64,000 bases of DNA from an uncultured bacterium (GTDB lineage Bacteria > Patescibacteriota > Gracilibacteria > Absconditabacterales > Absconditicoccaceae): contig CAMVOC010000001.1 of the NCBI GenBank assembly GCA_947169045.1, positions 62,001 through 126,000 of the forward strand, given 5' to 3'. The position numbers were made by a program, and so were the translations under genes. The notes under the pieces are model-generated. The model ran no database searches and was not told where the DNA came from. It was given only the letters and a program-made list of their open reading frames with translations. Shown here one piece after another: positions 19,221-29,961 of this stretch. The stretch's first letter is position 1; every line of letters begins with the position of its first letter.

Positions 19221-19248
19221 TTGAAAATAAAATCTTTTTCCATATAAT
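19221..19248 (+). promoter_or_regulatory. Promoter of the 19291-20466 gene
   Basis: TTGAAA (19221-19226), 16-nt spacer, TATAAT (19243-19248), directly after the upstream terminator. Confidence 0.8.
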
Positions 19249-19290
19249 GTCAACAACATATACCGCACGCTTTTTAGTCATGTGCAGAAG

Positions 19291-20466
19291 ATGATCAAAA
19301 AACGAATAGTAGCGACTTTTTCTTTGGAATCTTTTCTATTTTCCCTAGTGCCATCTACTACGTTAGCACGATTTGAACACCCCGGAAAGTCTTTTTCCAC
19401 GGTATTTGCTACACAAGTAGAATATCAATACGATGGATACAGCACACCTCCTTCTCCCGTCAAAGTAAAAAAAGGGCTTGTTCCTACAGATGCAGAGACG
19501 ATGACTATCCAACGATCAGGAGAAACTCAAAAAAAGACGTTTAATAGCCCCGTACATCAGCGAAGAGATTACACATTAACATTTAGTCTCAATTACCATA
19601 ATATCGAATCCGGACAAAATCACTACCGAATAAGCTTTCGAAAAGAAGACAAACTCTTAGAAATCCAGCAATTCGAAATCAATGCCACATACAAAGAAAT
19701 CCCTTTACAAGGCAAGAAGGAATCTTCTCTCCTGATCAACGACCTACGAACCGAAAATACAGTCCCTTTACTGATAAAATACGAAGATACCTACAAAATT
19801 ATTACTCCACCGTATCTCTACGACCCGAAAACTCCTTACATTATCCAAGCGACAAATTTAAAAAAAGATAGAAAAAAAAGCAGATTTACCTACGCAGATA
19901 TCCGATTAAACGGCGAATTTATCATTTCATCGTTTCCTTACGAATTTCAAGATGCTGGAGGTTGAAATTCTACAACTTTTTCATATGATAACAAGAATCA
20001 TCAGCTGACCGTCACACGACAATGAGCAGATGAATGCGGATATTCACGAGGGACGAAAAGTATTTCCACGGAGACAAAAAACACCTCTCTCAACTTAACG
20101 ATTTCCAAAAATCAAGCCAAAAGACAAGATGGAGTAGTCCTAACCTACAAAAATAATAAAAAATTAGAACTATTCCCAGAAATCAAAAAGGGAGAAAAAA
20201 CTGACATCTACGCATTAAAATATCGTTATTCTATCAAGAAAAACAATCAACGACAAGAAGTCATCGAAGGATATGTCTTCAAAAACCAAAAAATGACGAA
20301 AAATAATCACGAAGACAGTACTTGCGGACCAGAAACCTTAGAATATCATTTCGATGCAAAAACGATGCAACTCTTCGTAGAGAGAAGCGAAAATATCTGA
20401 GGTAAAGCAGAAACATACACGCGAGAAGTAGAAAAAATCCCAAGTTTTTACCGCATCAGACACTAA
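19291..20466 (+). CDS. Exported hypothetical protein
   Basis: Three TGA codons as Gly extend the track ORF to TAA 20466, giving 391 residues from ATG 19291; the track GTG at 19282 is less likely. The N-terminus looks like a signal peptide (MIKKRIVATF...FSLVPSTTLA). The mature part is rich in alternating polar/hydrophobic strands (YTLTFSLNYHN, LTVTRQ, FIISSFPYEFQDAGG), suggesting a beta-rich extracytoplasmic protein. Its only cysteines pair off late in the chain (DECGYS, STCGPE). No family recognised. Confidence 0.75.
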
Positions 20467-20469
20467 CCA

Positions 20470-20478
20470 TTATCCACA
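20470..20478 (+). other. Consensus DnaA box
   Basis: TTATCCACA is a perfect match to the bacterial DnaA-box consensus. A second perfect copy lies at 26802-26810. They are isolated and 6 kb apart, so I do not infer an origin. Either could be chance in an AT-rich genome. Confidence 0.3.
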
Positions 20479-20509
20479 TCAGCTTTTTATTTCTTATTAT
20501 GTTATTATC

Positions 20510-20887
20510 ATGGGAATGTTCGACAAACTTAATCAAATGTGAGATATGAAAAAAATGTACGACAAGTACAAACAACTCGAAAAAGCACTCAAAAACCTAG
20601 TTATTAGAGCCAAAGAGGGGAAATACAATGACAACGGAGAAGAAAAAGACGCAGTCATTATCGATATTTCAGGAGAGATGAAAATCAAAGACCTAAAAAT
20701 CAATGATATAGCACTTCTCAATCCTGCTAAACCACACGAGCTCGAGGAACTCCTCATAAAAGCTATCCAGAAAGCACAAAACAAAGCCCAAGAAGTCGTT
20801 GCAGAAAAGACAAAAGAGATTTTGTGAGTAGATACCAATGATCTCGCAGGAATGTTAGGTGGAGGAGGACTCCCAGGACTCAATTAA
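20510..20887 (+). CDS. YbaB/EbfC-family nucleoid-associated protein
   Basis: Two TGA codons as Gly give 125 residues from ATG 20510. The family pattern is visible: an N-terminal helix MFDKLNQMGDMKKMYDKYKQLEKAL, a central strand block AVIIDISGEMKIKDLKIND, a second helix ELEELLIKAIQKAQNKAQEV, and a Gly-rich tail GMLGGGGLPGLN. YbaB dimers bind DNA; in many bacteria the gene neighbours recR or dnaX, which is not the case here. TCAGCTTTTTATTTC lies 22 nt upstream of the start. Confidence 0.85.
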
Positions 20888-21046
20888 AATATCAATCATT
20901 CATCAGCCCTCTCTTGATACATAACAAGAGAGGTTTTTCTATCAGAGTAAATGAGAGAATTGACTTGATTTTCCTCTAAAAAAAAGTAAGAAAAAGCTGA
21001 ATAAAGTGCATATCTGCTTTTTATTTTTTCACCGTTTCATCTGAAA

Positions 21047-23686
21047 ATGAAGAAATTACTCACTTTTTCACTTGTATCTTTCTCTTTTCTCCTCGCTGGT
21101 TGCCAAGAACCGGTTTCCACCAGTATTACCCTAGACTCCACACCACAAGCTCGCACAGGAGGGGAATACCAATACACATTCCAAATGCAACAACCCGACC
21201 TAGCAGATTCTACCAATCGAGAAGCAATGATTTCAGGAGTTAAGGAAGCACGAACTCTCGATTACAAAATCACCGAAGACGAAGTAAACTCAATCAAAGA
21301 ATACTGTACCTACGAAGAAGCTACCCCATGAATAGCGACAAACCACGGTTCACGACAAGAAATACCACGTGATAAACTCGTCGCAGGAAATACCTTTACA
21401 CTCACTGGAGAACGAGACTCTTATGGAGGATTACTCACATGATTGACAGCAGAAGAAAAAAATCAGATTTCCGAAAGAGGATGGACAATTGTTCCACTCG
21501 AAAGACTCAATAACTATCGACTACAGGACTACGATCCAGAAGTAGGAGAATACCCAGCATACAACAGTGAAGAACGAGTTAATGTTACAGATTATATTGC
21601 AGGATCAGAGCTCCCAAGCGAAAGATACGCTTTCAATAGTCCGCTGATCACAGAAGATCTATTGCTCCATATCTATCACAAACTATTTTCCAATTCACTA
21701 AAATATTACGAGGAACAAGTTGCCAGACCAACTCTCGAAAAATTAGCATCAAAACTCTCATCTCAATATGCTAATCTCGCTCAAAAAGAGCAAAACGCTG
21801 AACTCAAAGAAATTTACGATTTCCTAGCAGCATATCGAACAGTTCCACAAATTTTCCTCATTCCAGAGGAGACACTCCGCCAAGAAATCAATAAAAATTT
21901 CGAATCATACGAAACCGACCTTACCGACGAACAAATCAAAGATCTTATCACAACAAGAGCCAACGAACTCACAAAAAACCTTTTCCCAACATACCAAAAT
22001 CTCATCCCAAAAGTAGTCGATCAAATCCTCAAAGCAGAGGAGGACAGAGCACTAGATTCTTTTATGATGGCACTTGGAAGAGACTTTTTCAAACAATCCG
22101 ATATTGAAATCCAGCAAGACTACACTCAATTTCAACCTCGCTCACATTACAATGATTCTTCTCTCCTAAAAACGTACTTCCTCGCAACCAAATGGCTCAT
22201 GAGGGAGAAATTCTATTTCAATTCTCCAGAACTAACAAAAGCCGCAATGTTGATGGCATCAACCATCTCCGAATCCGATCTCAAAGAATTTAACGAGCTC
22301 TCAAACCAGATAAAAAATCTGATCGGTCAAGACGACGACCTTACACTCCAAGAAATGAGAGATTTCTTAAAAACGAAAAAATTGACCACTGCAAAAAGCA
22401 TTTTAGACCTCCAAAATTTTGATGAAATTCTAACGGAAATCTCAGCGTTACATCCTCAACGTATTGCTTCTACACATTACAAAACTCCAGATTGCTTCGA
22501 ATGTATCGCAGAAGACGAGGCAAAACAGTTACTCGACGGTTTCGTATTCTTCGGAGAGAAATTCACACTAGATAGCTTCATCTTTGACCAAATGACTGCG
22601 GGTTCAGCAGAGGAAGAATTTACAAGTAAACCAAATCTCCAAACCGCATTTATCGTCCCTGACATCCTCGCAAAATCAGACCTTGCTCACCAGTTTGTAC
22701 AACTCCGGATGGAGCAAAAATCCAAACTCAATCCTCCAAAGATTTTCGAGGGATCAGAATTCAGTCAAATTTCCAGTTACGACAAGCATAAATCAGAGAC
22801 TCAAGACATCATAGCTAATCTCACAACTTCTACACCAAATATCATCGACAATCTCTATCACAAACGACTCTCACTCATTGAAAAACTCCTAGCATCACCA
22901 TTAGAGAACGCGCCATATTTCAGACTTGATCCTCTATATCAGATAAAAAGCCTGATTACCTACATGGGATCTTACACTGAGCTCAAACACGATACCTTAT
23001 TGTACGTAAAACAAGCATATGCAGAAATGGGTGCAGGAGGAGACGATGCATGTACCATTTACGTCGATCCACCAGCATTACCTGTACCAAAAGGATACAT
23101 CGAAGCCGAACCAGACTTCTTAGATCAATTGATTCTTCTCGTAGATCAGACAATTCCTTATTTTAAAGGAACCTACTCAGAAGCTCAATATCTCGAATTC
23201 TCAAAAGCATTAAAAAAGCTGAAAGAAATAGCGATACATCAGATACACAACGAAACAATTTCAGACGAAGACTTTGAATGGATGAGAACCGAATTAATAG
23301 ATCAGCTCGAACAAATCGTAATACCAATCAAAACCTTCGGATCTGTAAGTCAAAAAGAAACAAGAGGAGCTATCATCGCAGATATCTTCACCAGTGAACA
23401 AGATGGACCACTGTACGAAGCAGTTGGTCGTCCAGCTCTGATGATATTGAACGTTTCAGATACCAATGGGACAAGAACCGTTCTCGGTCCTATCTTCACG
23501 CACTACGAATTCTACGCATCTGATGAAATCATCCAAGACGCAAAAGGTGGTCGTTACACCGATCAAGACCGACAAACTCAATTATTCAATGAAGAATTCA
23601 GAGAATACGCAAATCCAAAACCAATTCCCAACCGCAGTAACAAAGGATTGGATATCGCGAGCCAAGAATTAATGAGGCTTAACTAA
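21047..23686 (+). CDS. DUF3160-family lipoprotein
   Basis: Two TGA codons as Gly join the track ORFs at 21047 and 21443 into 879 residues. The signal peptide ends in a lipobox (FLLAGCQE). The large mature domain matches the DUF3160 pattern: PLITEDLLLHIYHKLFSNSLKY near residue 200, and FQPRSHYNDSSLLKTYFLATKWL in the middle. Function of DUF3160 proteins is unknown; they are extracytoplasmic. The upstream region contains AAAAAGCTGA (20991) and TCTGCTTTTTATT (21013). Family assignment rests on these blocks only. Confidence 0.8.
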
Positions 23687-23713
23687 TTTATCACTTACCA
23701 ATAATCACGTAGT

Positions 23714-25390
23714 ATGACACGAGCAGAACTTGCAAATCTATTATTTCCACAGATTACAACAACCATACCAGAACTTCTTACAAAATACCCACATCGCCCT
23801 CAACCCGTCTGCGATCGTATTGCACCAAGTCCAACTGGATATTTTCACTTTGGAAATCTCTATACCGCAATCCTCAACTGGAAATTCGCCCAACAAAATC
23901 ACGGAGTCTTTTATCTTCGCGTAGAAGATACTGATCAAGCTAGAAAAATCGACGACGCCGTAGATGTAGTAATCAATGCACTCAAAAAATTCGGGATTTC
24001 CATCGACGAAGGTCCCATTGGAGAAAATAACACTGAAATAGGGGAATATGGACCATACTTTCAATCCTCAAGGAAAGAAATTTACCTCACCTTCATCAAA
24101 CACCTCATCACAGAAGGCCTTGCTTACCCTTGCTGGATGACTCCAGAAGAATTAGACCAAATTAGGACCAATCAAACAGAAAAAAAGCTGATTCCTGGAA
24201 TCTACGGAGAATTCTCCAAATATCGTGCCTATACTCCCGACCAATTAGCACAGAAATACCACGAAGAAAACGATACCTTTGCCGTAATCAGATTTCGCTC
24301 TCCAGGAAATCTTACCAATAAAATCACCTTCTCAGACGCCATCAGAGGTGAAATTTCAATGATTGACAACTACAACGACATCGTAATTCTCAAAGGAGAT
24401 GGCCTTCCAACCTATCATCTTGCTCACATCGTGGATGATACACTGATGAGAACTTCTCACGTGATGAGGGGAGAGGAGCGACTCACGAGTGTTCCTTTGC
24501 ATCTTCAGCTTTTTAAAGCTTTTGATCTTACGCCTCCTATTTATGCACATCTTGCTCCCATTTGCAAACTTGATCAAGGAAAGAAAAGAAAGCTGAGCAA
24601 ACGTCATGATCCAGAGGCAAACGTCGCTTTTTTCTTCGAAAAAGGATATTCAACTCAAGGACTCATCGAATATATTATGACGCTCGCTGATTCAAATTTT
24701 GAAGATCGAAGGAAAGACCACTCTGAAGAAGATTTGAATAAATTTCACTTTGACCTCGCAAAGATAAGCACATCTTGACCACTTTTTGACCAGCAAAAAC
24801 TTAATCGAATTAATAATTCCTATCTTTCCAAAATTCCAACAGAAGAACTTTACCAACAAGTACTGGAACGAGCTACCACTTACCAGCCAGAATACGCAAA
24901 ATTGCTCATCGAGCAACCAGATTATGCTAAATCTGCTATCAATATCGAGCGTTTCACTGAAAAAGACCCTAAAAGATACACCACCTATGCAGACGTCATG
25001 CATCAAACTTTACTGTTTTTTGACGCTCCTTTTGCAGAGGAAAATGCAGAGCACACCCAAAGGGAAAATTTCGCCTCAATCTCACAGATTGAAATCTATC
25101 AACAACATACAGAGGCCGTCAACGCCTTTCTCGACGATTATCTCGAACAATTCAACCTCGAAACCGATACGCTCACTCGATTTGAACAGCTCAAAAAAAT
25201 CTGACAAGCACACGGCTTCGCTCCCAACAACGCAGAATTTAAAACGGGGAATTACAAAGGAAAAGCAGGGGATTTAGCCATGATTTTGAGAATCCTACTC
25301 CTCAAAGCCAAACAGACTCCAGACCTGTTCAGCGTCATGAAAGTAATGGGAAAAGAAAGAGTAAAACAAAGGATTCTCGCCTGAAAATAG
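23714..25390 (+). CDS. gltX: Glutamyl-tRNA synthetase
   Basis: Three TGA codons as Gly extend the track ORF to TAG 25388-25390, giving 558 residues. Class I signatures: PSPTGYFHFGNLYTAI (HIGH motif as HFGN) and GKKRKLSKRHD (KMSKS as KLSKR), with LRVEDTDQ and TYHLAHIVDD between. The C-terminal anticodon-binding part includes TGNYKGKAGDLAMILR. It charges tRNA-Glu and, in lineages without GlnRS, also tRNA-Gln for GatCAB. It lies 27 nt after the DUF3160 gene without a promoter I recognise, so co-transcription is likely. A terminator follows. Confidence 0.93.
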
Positions 25391-25415
25391 GGAAAGAATC
25401 CCTCGTTATATACCA

Positions 25416-25441
25416 TGCCTCCTCAATAGGAGGCAGTTTTT
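25416..25441 (+). terminator. Terminator of gltX
   Basis: TGCCTCCT-CAAT-AGGAGGCA followed by G and T's. Confidence 0.92.
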
Positions 25442-25453
25442 CTTGTTAAAAAA

Positions 25454-25480
25454 TTGACAAATCAATATTTTTTGTATAAA
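25454..25480 (+). promoter_or_regulatory. Promoter of the cell-wall gene group
   Basis: TTGACA (25454-25459), 15-nt spacer, TATAAA (25475-25480). TTGACAAATCAA is repeated at the promoter of 27877-28968 (27814), so the two promoters share the -35 region. Confidence 0.6.
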
Positions 25481-25512
25481 TTATATGTAATTTATTTTTT
25501 TATTGAGAAAAA

Positions 25513-26790
25513 ATGGAAATACTAAGAAAAGAATCTCTTACTAAAAAAACAGATCTTGAGAAAAAAAACGCTGAAATATTACAAATCAAAGAACAAACAA
25601 AAAAAGAATTAGCGTCTTTACAAAAAGAAATCAAAAAATGAATTGAACCATCTATTATAAAAGGACCAGAAAAAATGGCAAATGGTAAAATTCTATTTGA
25701 TTACAAAAAAGATAATCAAACACGAGAGATGATAACAGAAAAATCTTGAAATACGTACAAAGTAAGAATTAAAAAAGACATTAATGGGGAATGGTATACA
25801 CAAAAATTCTGAGAAAAAGAAACTTTTGATTTTTCTGCAACAGATAAAGACGATTTCAACATCAAATTATGAGATGCATTGGATAAAGTCATCTGAAAAA
25901 ATAGAGATAAATTACCAAAAACTGGAGGTAAGGTATATGAATTACTGAAAAACTGAAGCACTCAAAAAAAAGAACAAAAAAAGACTCTCGAAACCAAAAA
26001 CACACCAAAAATAGAGAATACTACGAAAGAAAAACAGAGAGAAAAAGCTGAAACTCAAAATATGCCAAAATGATTAGAAAAAGATCATGGGACATATATT
26101 TATACCGTACAAAAATGAGATAGCGAATCTAAAATTAAAGCAAAATTAAAGAAATACGCCCCACTCAGCTACTTAAAAGATACATCAAACGGTATTGACT
26201 GATATAATTTCAATACCATCCCTGACAAAAAGTTATTACCTTGACTAAAAATAGCTATCCCCAAGAAAAATTCTGAAAGAATAAAAAAAACAGCAGATTT
26301 TAAAAAATCTCAAAAAGCAGCATTAGATGAGATGAAACACAACTCCATCTATTGAAATAAGATAAAAAATTTACTCAAAAAATATTCAGAAGACCATATA
26401 ATAAACGTAATGACAGCATACGCCATAAGCGAAACCAGTCCAAAAGGATCAGACAAAGTCTGAAAATTTGCTCTTTTCCGTTATGAAAAAGCACATCAAT
26501 GTCCTTCTTATGGATATCACCATATATTATACAAAGACGCAGGTTTAACCGCATTTAAAAAAGCATGAATATCTATCGGACAAAGTTGTAATCCTAAAGA
26601 ATCATGAAAATTGTTCCTAGCCTTCTGTATTGAAAAAGTAAAAAAAGCTCAAAAAGAAGAAAATAAAGATTTTACAAAGTTTTTTAATATGAAAGACACC
26701 AATCGATGTGCAAGACGATATAATTGAGTAGACGTTAAAAATTATTCTACAAAACTAAAAGCTAACTTCAACGAAGCAAAAAACAGCTAA
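25513..26790 (+). CDS. LysM-domain protein with lysozyme/transglycosylase-like C-terminus
   Basis: Absent from the ORF track because about 15 TGA codons break it. Read as Gly they give one 425-residue protein. The first ~190 residues are charged and of unknown fold. Near residues 195-255 lies a LysM-like domain (YIYTVQKGDSESKIKAKL ... KKLLPGLKIAIP), which binds peptidoglycan. The rest resembles lysozyme-fold enzymes: a possible catalytic Glu in AYAISETSP, FALFRYEKAHQCPSYGYHH, and a final RRYNGVDVKNYSTKLKANF. The likely role is peptidoglycan cleavage. No signal peptide is seen, so export would need another route. A polysaccharide deacetylase gene follows 37 nt later. The enzymatic call is inference. 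Confidence 0.7.
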
Positions 26791-26827
26791 TCAAGTAAAA
26801 TTTATCCACAACCTTCTCAAATAAACA

Positions 26828-27769
26828 ATGGAAATACAAAGAGATCTAGAAATTCTGGAAATTGAAATCCAAGAATTACACAAACTCAAACAAGAAATCA
26901 AATCCGCTCACAAACCAGAAAAAGAGAAAAAACAGAAAGAAAAAGCTGATAAGAGCAAAGAAAACCTTCAAAAGCTGATAAAAGAGCAAGAAAAGCCAAT
27001 CATCAACTGAAATACGAAAAAACCTGAAATCTCAATCACATTCGATGATGGATATGGACAAGAAAACATTACCACCATCCTAGAAAAACTAAAAAAAAAC
27101 TGAGTAAAAGCGACATTCTTCGTTTTATGAGAGTGTATCCGCAAATCTAAAGAGCTATGGAAACAAGCGATTGAGGATGGACACCAAATCTGTTGCCATA
27201 CCTACAGTCACGCCTATCTCTACGAAGAAACTGATAAAAAAGAAAATACAAAAAAAACCACTACAGAATTATTTAAAGGACACGGAATAAAGCCTAAAAA
27301 CCGCAAATGACTAATTGCATCACGAGAAATCAATGTAAAAAGACTCTTAGGACAAGAGTATTACAATACCATTAAAAAGAAGAATCCTAAAGCTCCTGAA
27401 ATAATAGATTCTGCAACCTTATTAGAGACAGAGATTTTAATGCGAGAAAAAGAAGTAAAACTAGCCCTAGGAGAAAAATATCTTGTAAAAATGAAGCAAA
27501 ATCACCCATTTTTCCGCTTCCCAGGAGGATGTTGAGCCACAAGAAAGGAAAATATTAAAGTACTAAAAAAATATGGATATCTTTCCATCGGACGAAATGG
27601 GGAACCAGTGAAAGATAAAGAGAAAGATAAACAGATTTCCAATTGAGATATCATATTATTCCATTTTAATCAAGAGAACATCAAAATATTAGATTCCTAT
27701 CTTTCAAAAATCAAAGAATCATGAAAAACATCTAAAGTAATATCTGAAATCATCGCTCCAGAAGCATAA
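26828..27769 (+). CDS. Polysaccharide deacetylase (NodB homology domain)
   Basis: Seven TGA codons as Gly extend the track ORF (26828-27010) to 313 residues. After an N-terminal charged coiled coil of ~60 residues comes the carbohydrate esterase 4 fold: ISITFDDGYGQENIT (motif 1), GVKATFFVLGECIRK, GHQICCHTYSHAYL (motif 2, metal-binding HxxxH), FFRFPGGCGATRKENI (motif 3), and DIILFHFN (motif 5). Such enzymes remove N-acetyl groups from peptidoglycan or chitin-like polymers. No signal peptide is visible. It is 37 nt downstream of the LysM gene and probably co-transcribed. A consensus DnaA box lies in the gap (26802). Confidence 0.88.
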
Positions 27770-27813
27770 TATTTCTTATTTAATAATAACATAGCAAAAA
27801 ACTTTTCAAAAAT

Positions 27814-27841
27814 TTGACAAATCAAAAAAAAAACGTACAAT
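27814..27841 (+). promoter_or_regulatory. Promoter of the 27877-28968 gene
   Basis: TTGACA (27814-27819), 16-nt spacer, TACAAT (27836-27841), 36 nt before the ATG. Confidence 0.65.
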
Positions 27842-27876
27842 AAGAATGTTAATTTTTATTCTTTAACCACAAAAAG

Positions 27877-28968
27877 ATGGCAGAAACAGAATTAAATTTC
27901 TTTAAAAGCACCAAAACAGAAGCGAAAGAAGCAGAAGAGACAAAAATACCTCAAGAGACTAAAGAGGAGGTAGAAGAACTAACACCGAAAGCAACGTTTG
28001 AAAGTTTAGGAAAAGGTCTAAATAAAATGGAAGCCGAGATAGCAAGAATACGTTTGAAGCAGTTAGGAGCAGAAGATCTAGCTAAAAAATATATAAAAGA
28101 GAAAAGTGAAAAATTAAAGAATCTACCTGAGGATGAGAGAATAAAAGCTTCATATAAAAATTATGAAATAATACGTAGAGCAGAAGAAGAGACCGGTTAT
28201 GAGCCATGGTATCATGATATATTTGAGGAAAAAACCAAAGAAATAGAAGGTCCTTTTTTCGAAGATATGGTAACACTCAAAATTAATATCGAAGGAGGAG
28301 CTCAGGCTAACGCTCTAGCCAGTGGAGATCCTCGTAACTTCGCCGATGAAATATATAGAAATCTGTATTCAAGAGATACATTTGATGTACAAAAGTGGAG
28401 CGATTATGACGCAACCAAAATATTATCAGGCCTATATTGAGAAGGGAAAGCAGCTGCAGAGATTAAACCAAACCGAGCAAAGGATAAAGCAGGGTTTGAA
28501 GGATACTTATGGGGTAAATACAATGACGCAGTAACAGGAGGTATGAGATTCGGAGCAGGAGGAAAAATAAATTACATGTTTGGGAAAAGTGGTAAAAACA
28601 CGTTAAGCGTATGATCAGAATACACAATCTTTGATTTTCATGGAGATAGTGTATTAAAAAGTAAATTCCCAGTATTCTCAGAACTCAAATTTCAATACGA
28701 CAAAGATAAACAATTGATAACAAATATTACTGCATTTCTAGGTGAGAACCCAGCACTAATGGCGACAGAGCAACGAAAGGGACAACTTAAACGACTACCT
28801 GAAGGTGTTTGTCTCAATGTATTAATGGGAGCATTACACGCAAGTCCAGAAGCATTTAATCAAATACTCAATGAAGAGATGAAGATGGATAAAGAAAAGA
28901 GTAACTGGTCCATGATATTAAGATGTGGAATCTCTTACGATCGAAATTCTAAACCGGAGAAAAAATAA
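27877..28968 (+). CDS. Hypothetical protein next to cell-wall genes
   Basis: Two TGA codons as Gly join three track ORFs into 363 residues. The N-terminal ~60 residues are acidic and low in complexity. The middle is helical (LNKMEAEIARIRLKQLGAEDLAKKYI). The C-terminal half looks mixed alpha/beta (GGMRFGAGGKINYMFGKSG, YTIFDFHGDSVLKSKFPVF). No signal peptide, membrane helix or known motif is seen. It has its own promoter, sharing the -35 region with the preceding unit, and a strong terminator. Context suggests but does not prove a link to the two upstream peptidoglycan-active genes. Confidence 0.75.
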
Positions 28969-28997
28969 CACTTTCCAAATAACTCAACAAAGAAAAA

Positions 28998-29026
28998 CAA
29001 CTCTACACCCACGGAGTTGTTTTTTT
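28998..29026 (+). terminator. Rho-independent terminator
   Basis: CAACTC-TACACCCACG-GAGTTG followed by seven T's. Confidence 0.85.
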
Positions 29027-29030
29027 CCTC

Positions 29031-29058
29031 TTGAAAACTCTCCTAAAATCTCTATACT
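29031..29058 (+). promoter_or_regulatory. Promoter of rpmA
   Basis: TTGAAA (29031-29036), 16-nt spacer, TATACT (29053-29058). CTCTTGA precedes it as in several other promoters here. Confidence 0.75.
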
Positions 29059-29064
29059 TCAGCT

Positions 29065-29213
29065 TAGTACTCTTTGATACAAAAGGGGAAAATCACTGAT
29101 CATAAGGACTCTTTCGGGCTGTCAACCGCAAGAGAAGACCTTAACGGTCAATTTTCACCTAGAATCTAACATTTAGAATCTAGTATCTTTAGCCTTTTAT
29201 TTTTCACCTTACA
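29065..29213 (+). promoter_or_regulatory. Structured leader of rpmA (candidate)
   Basis: About 150 nt separate the promoter from rpmA. They contain a nested pairing CTCTT...AAGAG around 29112-29138 and a hairpin GACC-TTAAC-GGTC near 29144-29156. The end is CCTTTTATTTTTCACC before the ATG. Ribosomal-protein leaders often bind their product; here this is inference. Confidence 0.35.
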
Positions 29214-29678
29214 ATGGCACACAAGAAAGCCGCCGGAGCGGCGAAAAACCTCAGAGACTCACAACCAAAATATCGTGGAGTCAAAATTTTCGGAGGACAA
29301 CCAGCAACCAAAGGAAATATCATTGTTAGACAAAATGGATCTAAATATGAATGCGGACAAAATACGTATCTCGCAGCCGATTTCACTATTCACGCTGCTG
29401 CAGATGGAATCGTTCACTTCAAAAAGAAGAACTTCAAAAGATTCGACGGAAGGACATATCTCAAAACCGTAGTTGAAGTGCTAACAGCTACTACAGCTAA
29501 AGCAAAAAAGGGAGAAAAAGCTGAATCCGCAAGTAAGACAAAAGCAGCACCAAAAACTACCGAAAAAAAACCAGCTACCAAGAAAGCTCCAGTAAAAAAA
29601 TCCGAAGAAAGCGCAGAAAAGAAAGCTCCTGCGAAAAAGACTACGAAAAAAGAAGCTACGGAAGCTACAGCAGAATAA
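29214..29678 (+). CDS. rpmA: 50S ribosomal protein L27 with long Lys/Ala-rich tail
   Basis: The first ~90 residues are canonical L27: MAHKKAAGAAKNLRDSQPKY, GVKIFGGQPATKGNIIVRQ, and a C-terminal beta region ending FDGRTYLKTVVEV. L27 reaches into the peptidyl transferase centre with its N-terminus. The protein is 154 residues against about 85-95 normally; the extra ~60 residues are histone-H1-like, rich in Lys, Ala, Thr and Pro (KKAPVKKSEES, KKAPAKKTTKKEA). No in-frame TGA. rplU is not adjacent, unlike in most bacteria. L32 follows. Confidence 0.95.
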   Translation: MAHKKAAGAAKNLRDSQPKYRGVKIFGGQPATKGNIIVRQNGSKYECGQNTYLAADFTIHAAADGIVHFKKKNFKRFDGRTYLKTVVEVLTATTAKAKKGEKAESASKTKAAPKTTEKKPATKKAPVKKSEESAEKKAPAKKTTKKEATEATAE

Positions 29679-29725
29679 GTACCAAGGATTTTCTCTAATA
29701 TTTTTTATCTTTTATCTCTATCATC

Positions 29726-29956
29726 ATGAATATCAGTCCAAGAAATAAAATCTCCAAGATGAAGACTCACAGGAGACACTCCACTTGGAAAACTATTAAC
29801 CTCAAGAGACTCACAAACACGTATCAAACCACAAAATGTAAAAATTGTGGAGCAAACAAGCTCACACACAGAGTTTGTCCAGTTTGCGGATACTACAACG
29901 GGAAACAAGTAATTACGATCAAATCAAAATCCAAAGAAAATATCGTAGAAGCGTAA
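29726..29956 (+). CDS. rpmF: 50S ribosomal protein L32
   Basis: The product is 76 residues. The N-terminal [17 protein letters not shown] matches the basic L32 start. Zinc-ribbon cysteines are CKNCG...[15 protein letters not shown], the usual L32 pattern. It lies 47 nt after rpmA and is probably in the same transcript. It stops 6 nt before the end of the convergent DEDDh gene. An ATG at 29726 is the only good start. Confidence 0.93.
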   Translation: MNISPRNKISKMKTHRRHSTWKTINLKRLTNTYQTTKCKNCGANKLTHRVCPVCGYYNGKQVITIKSKSKENIVEA

Positions 29957-29961
29957 AACAA

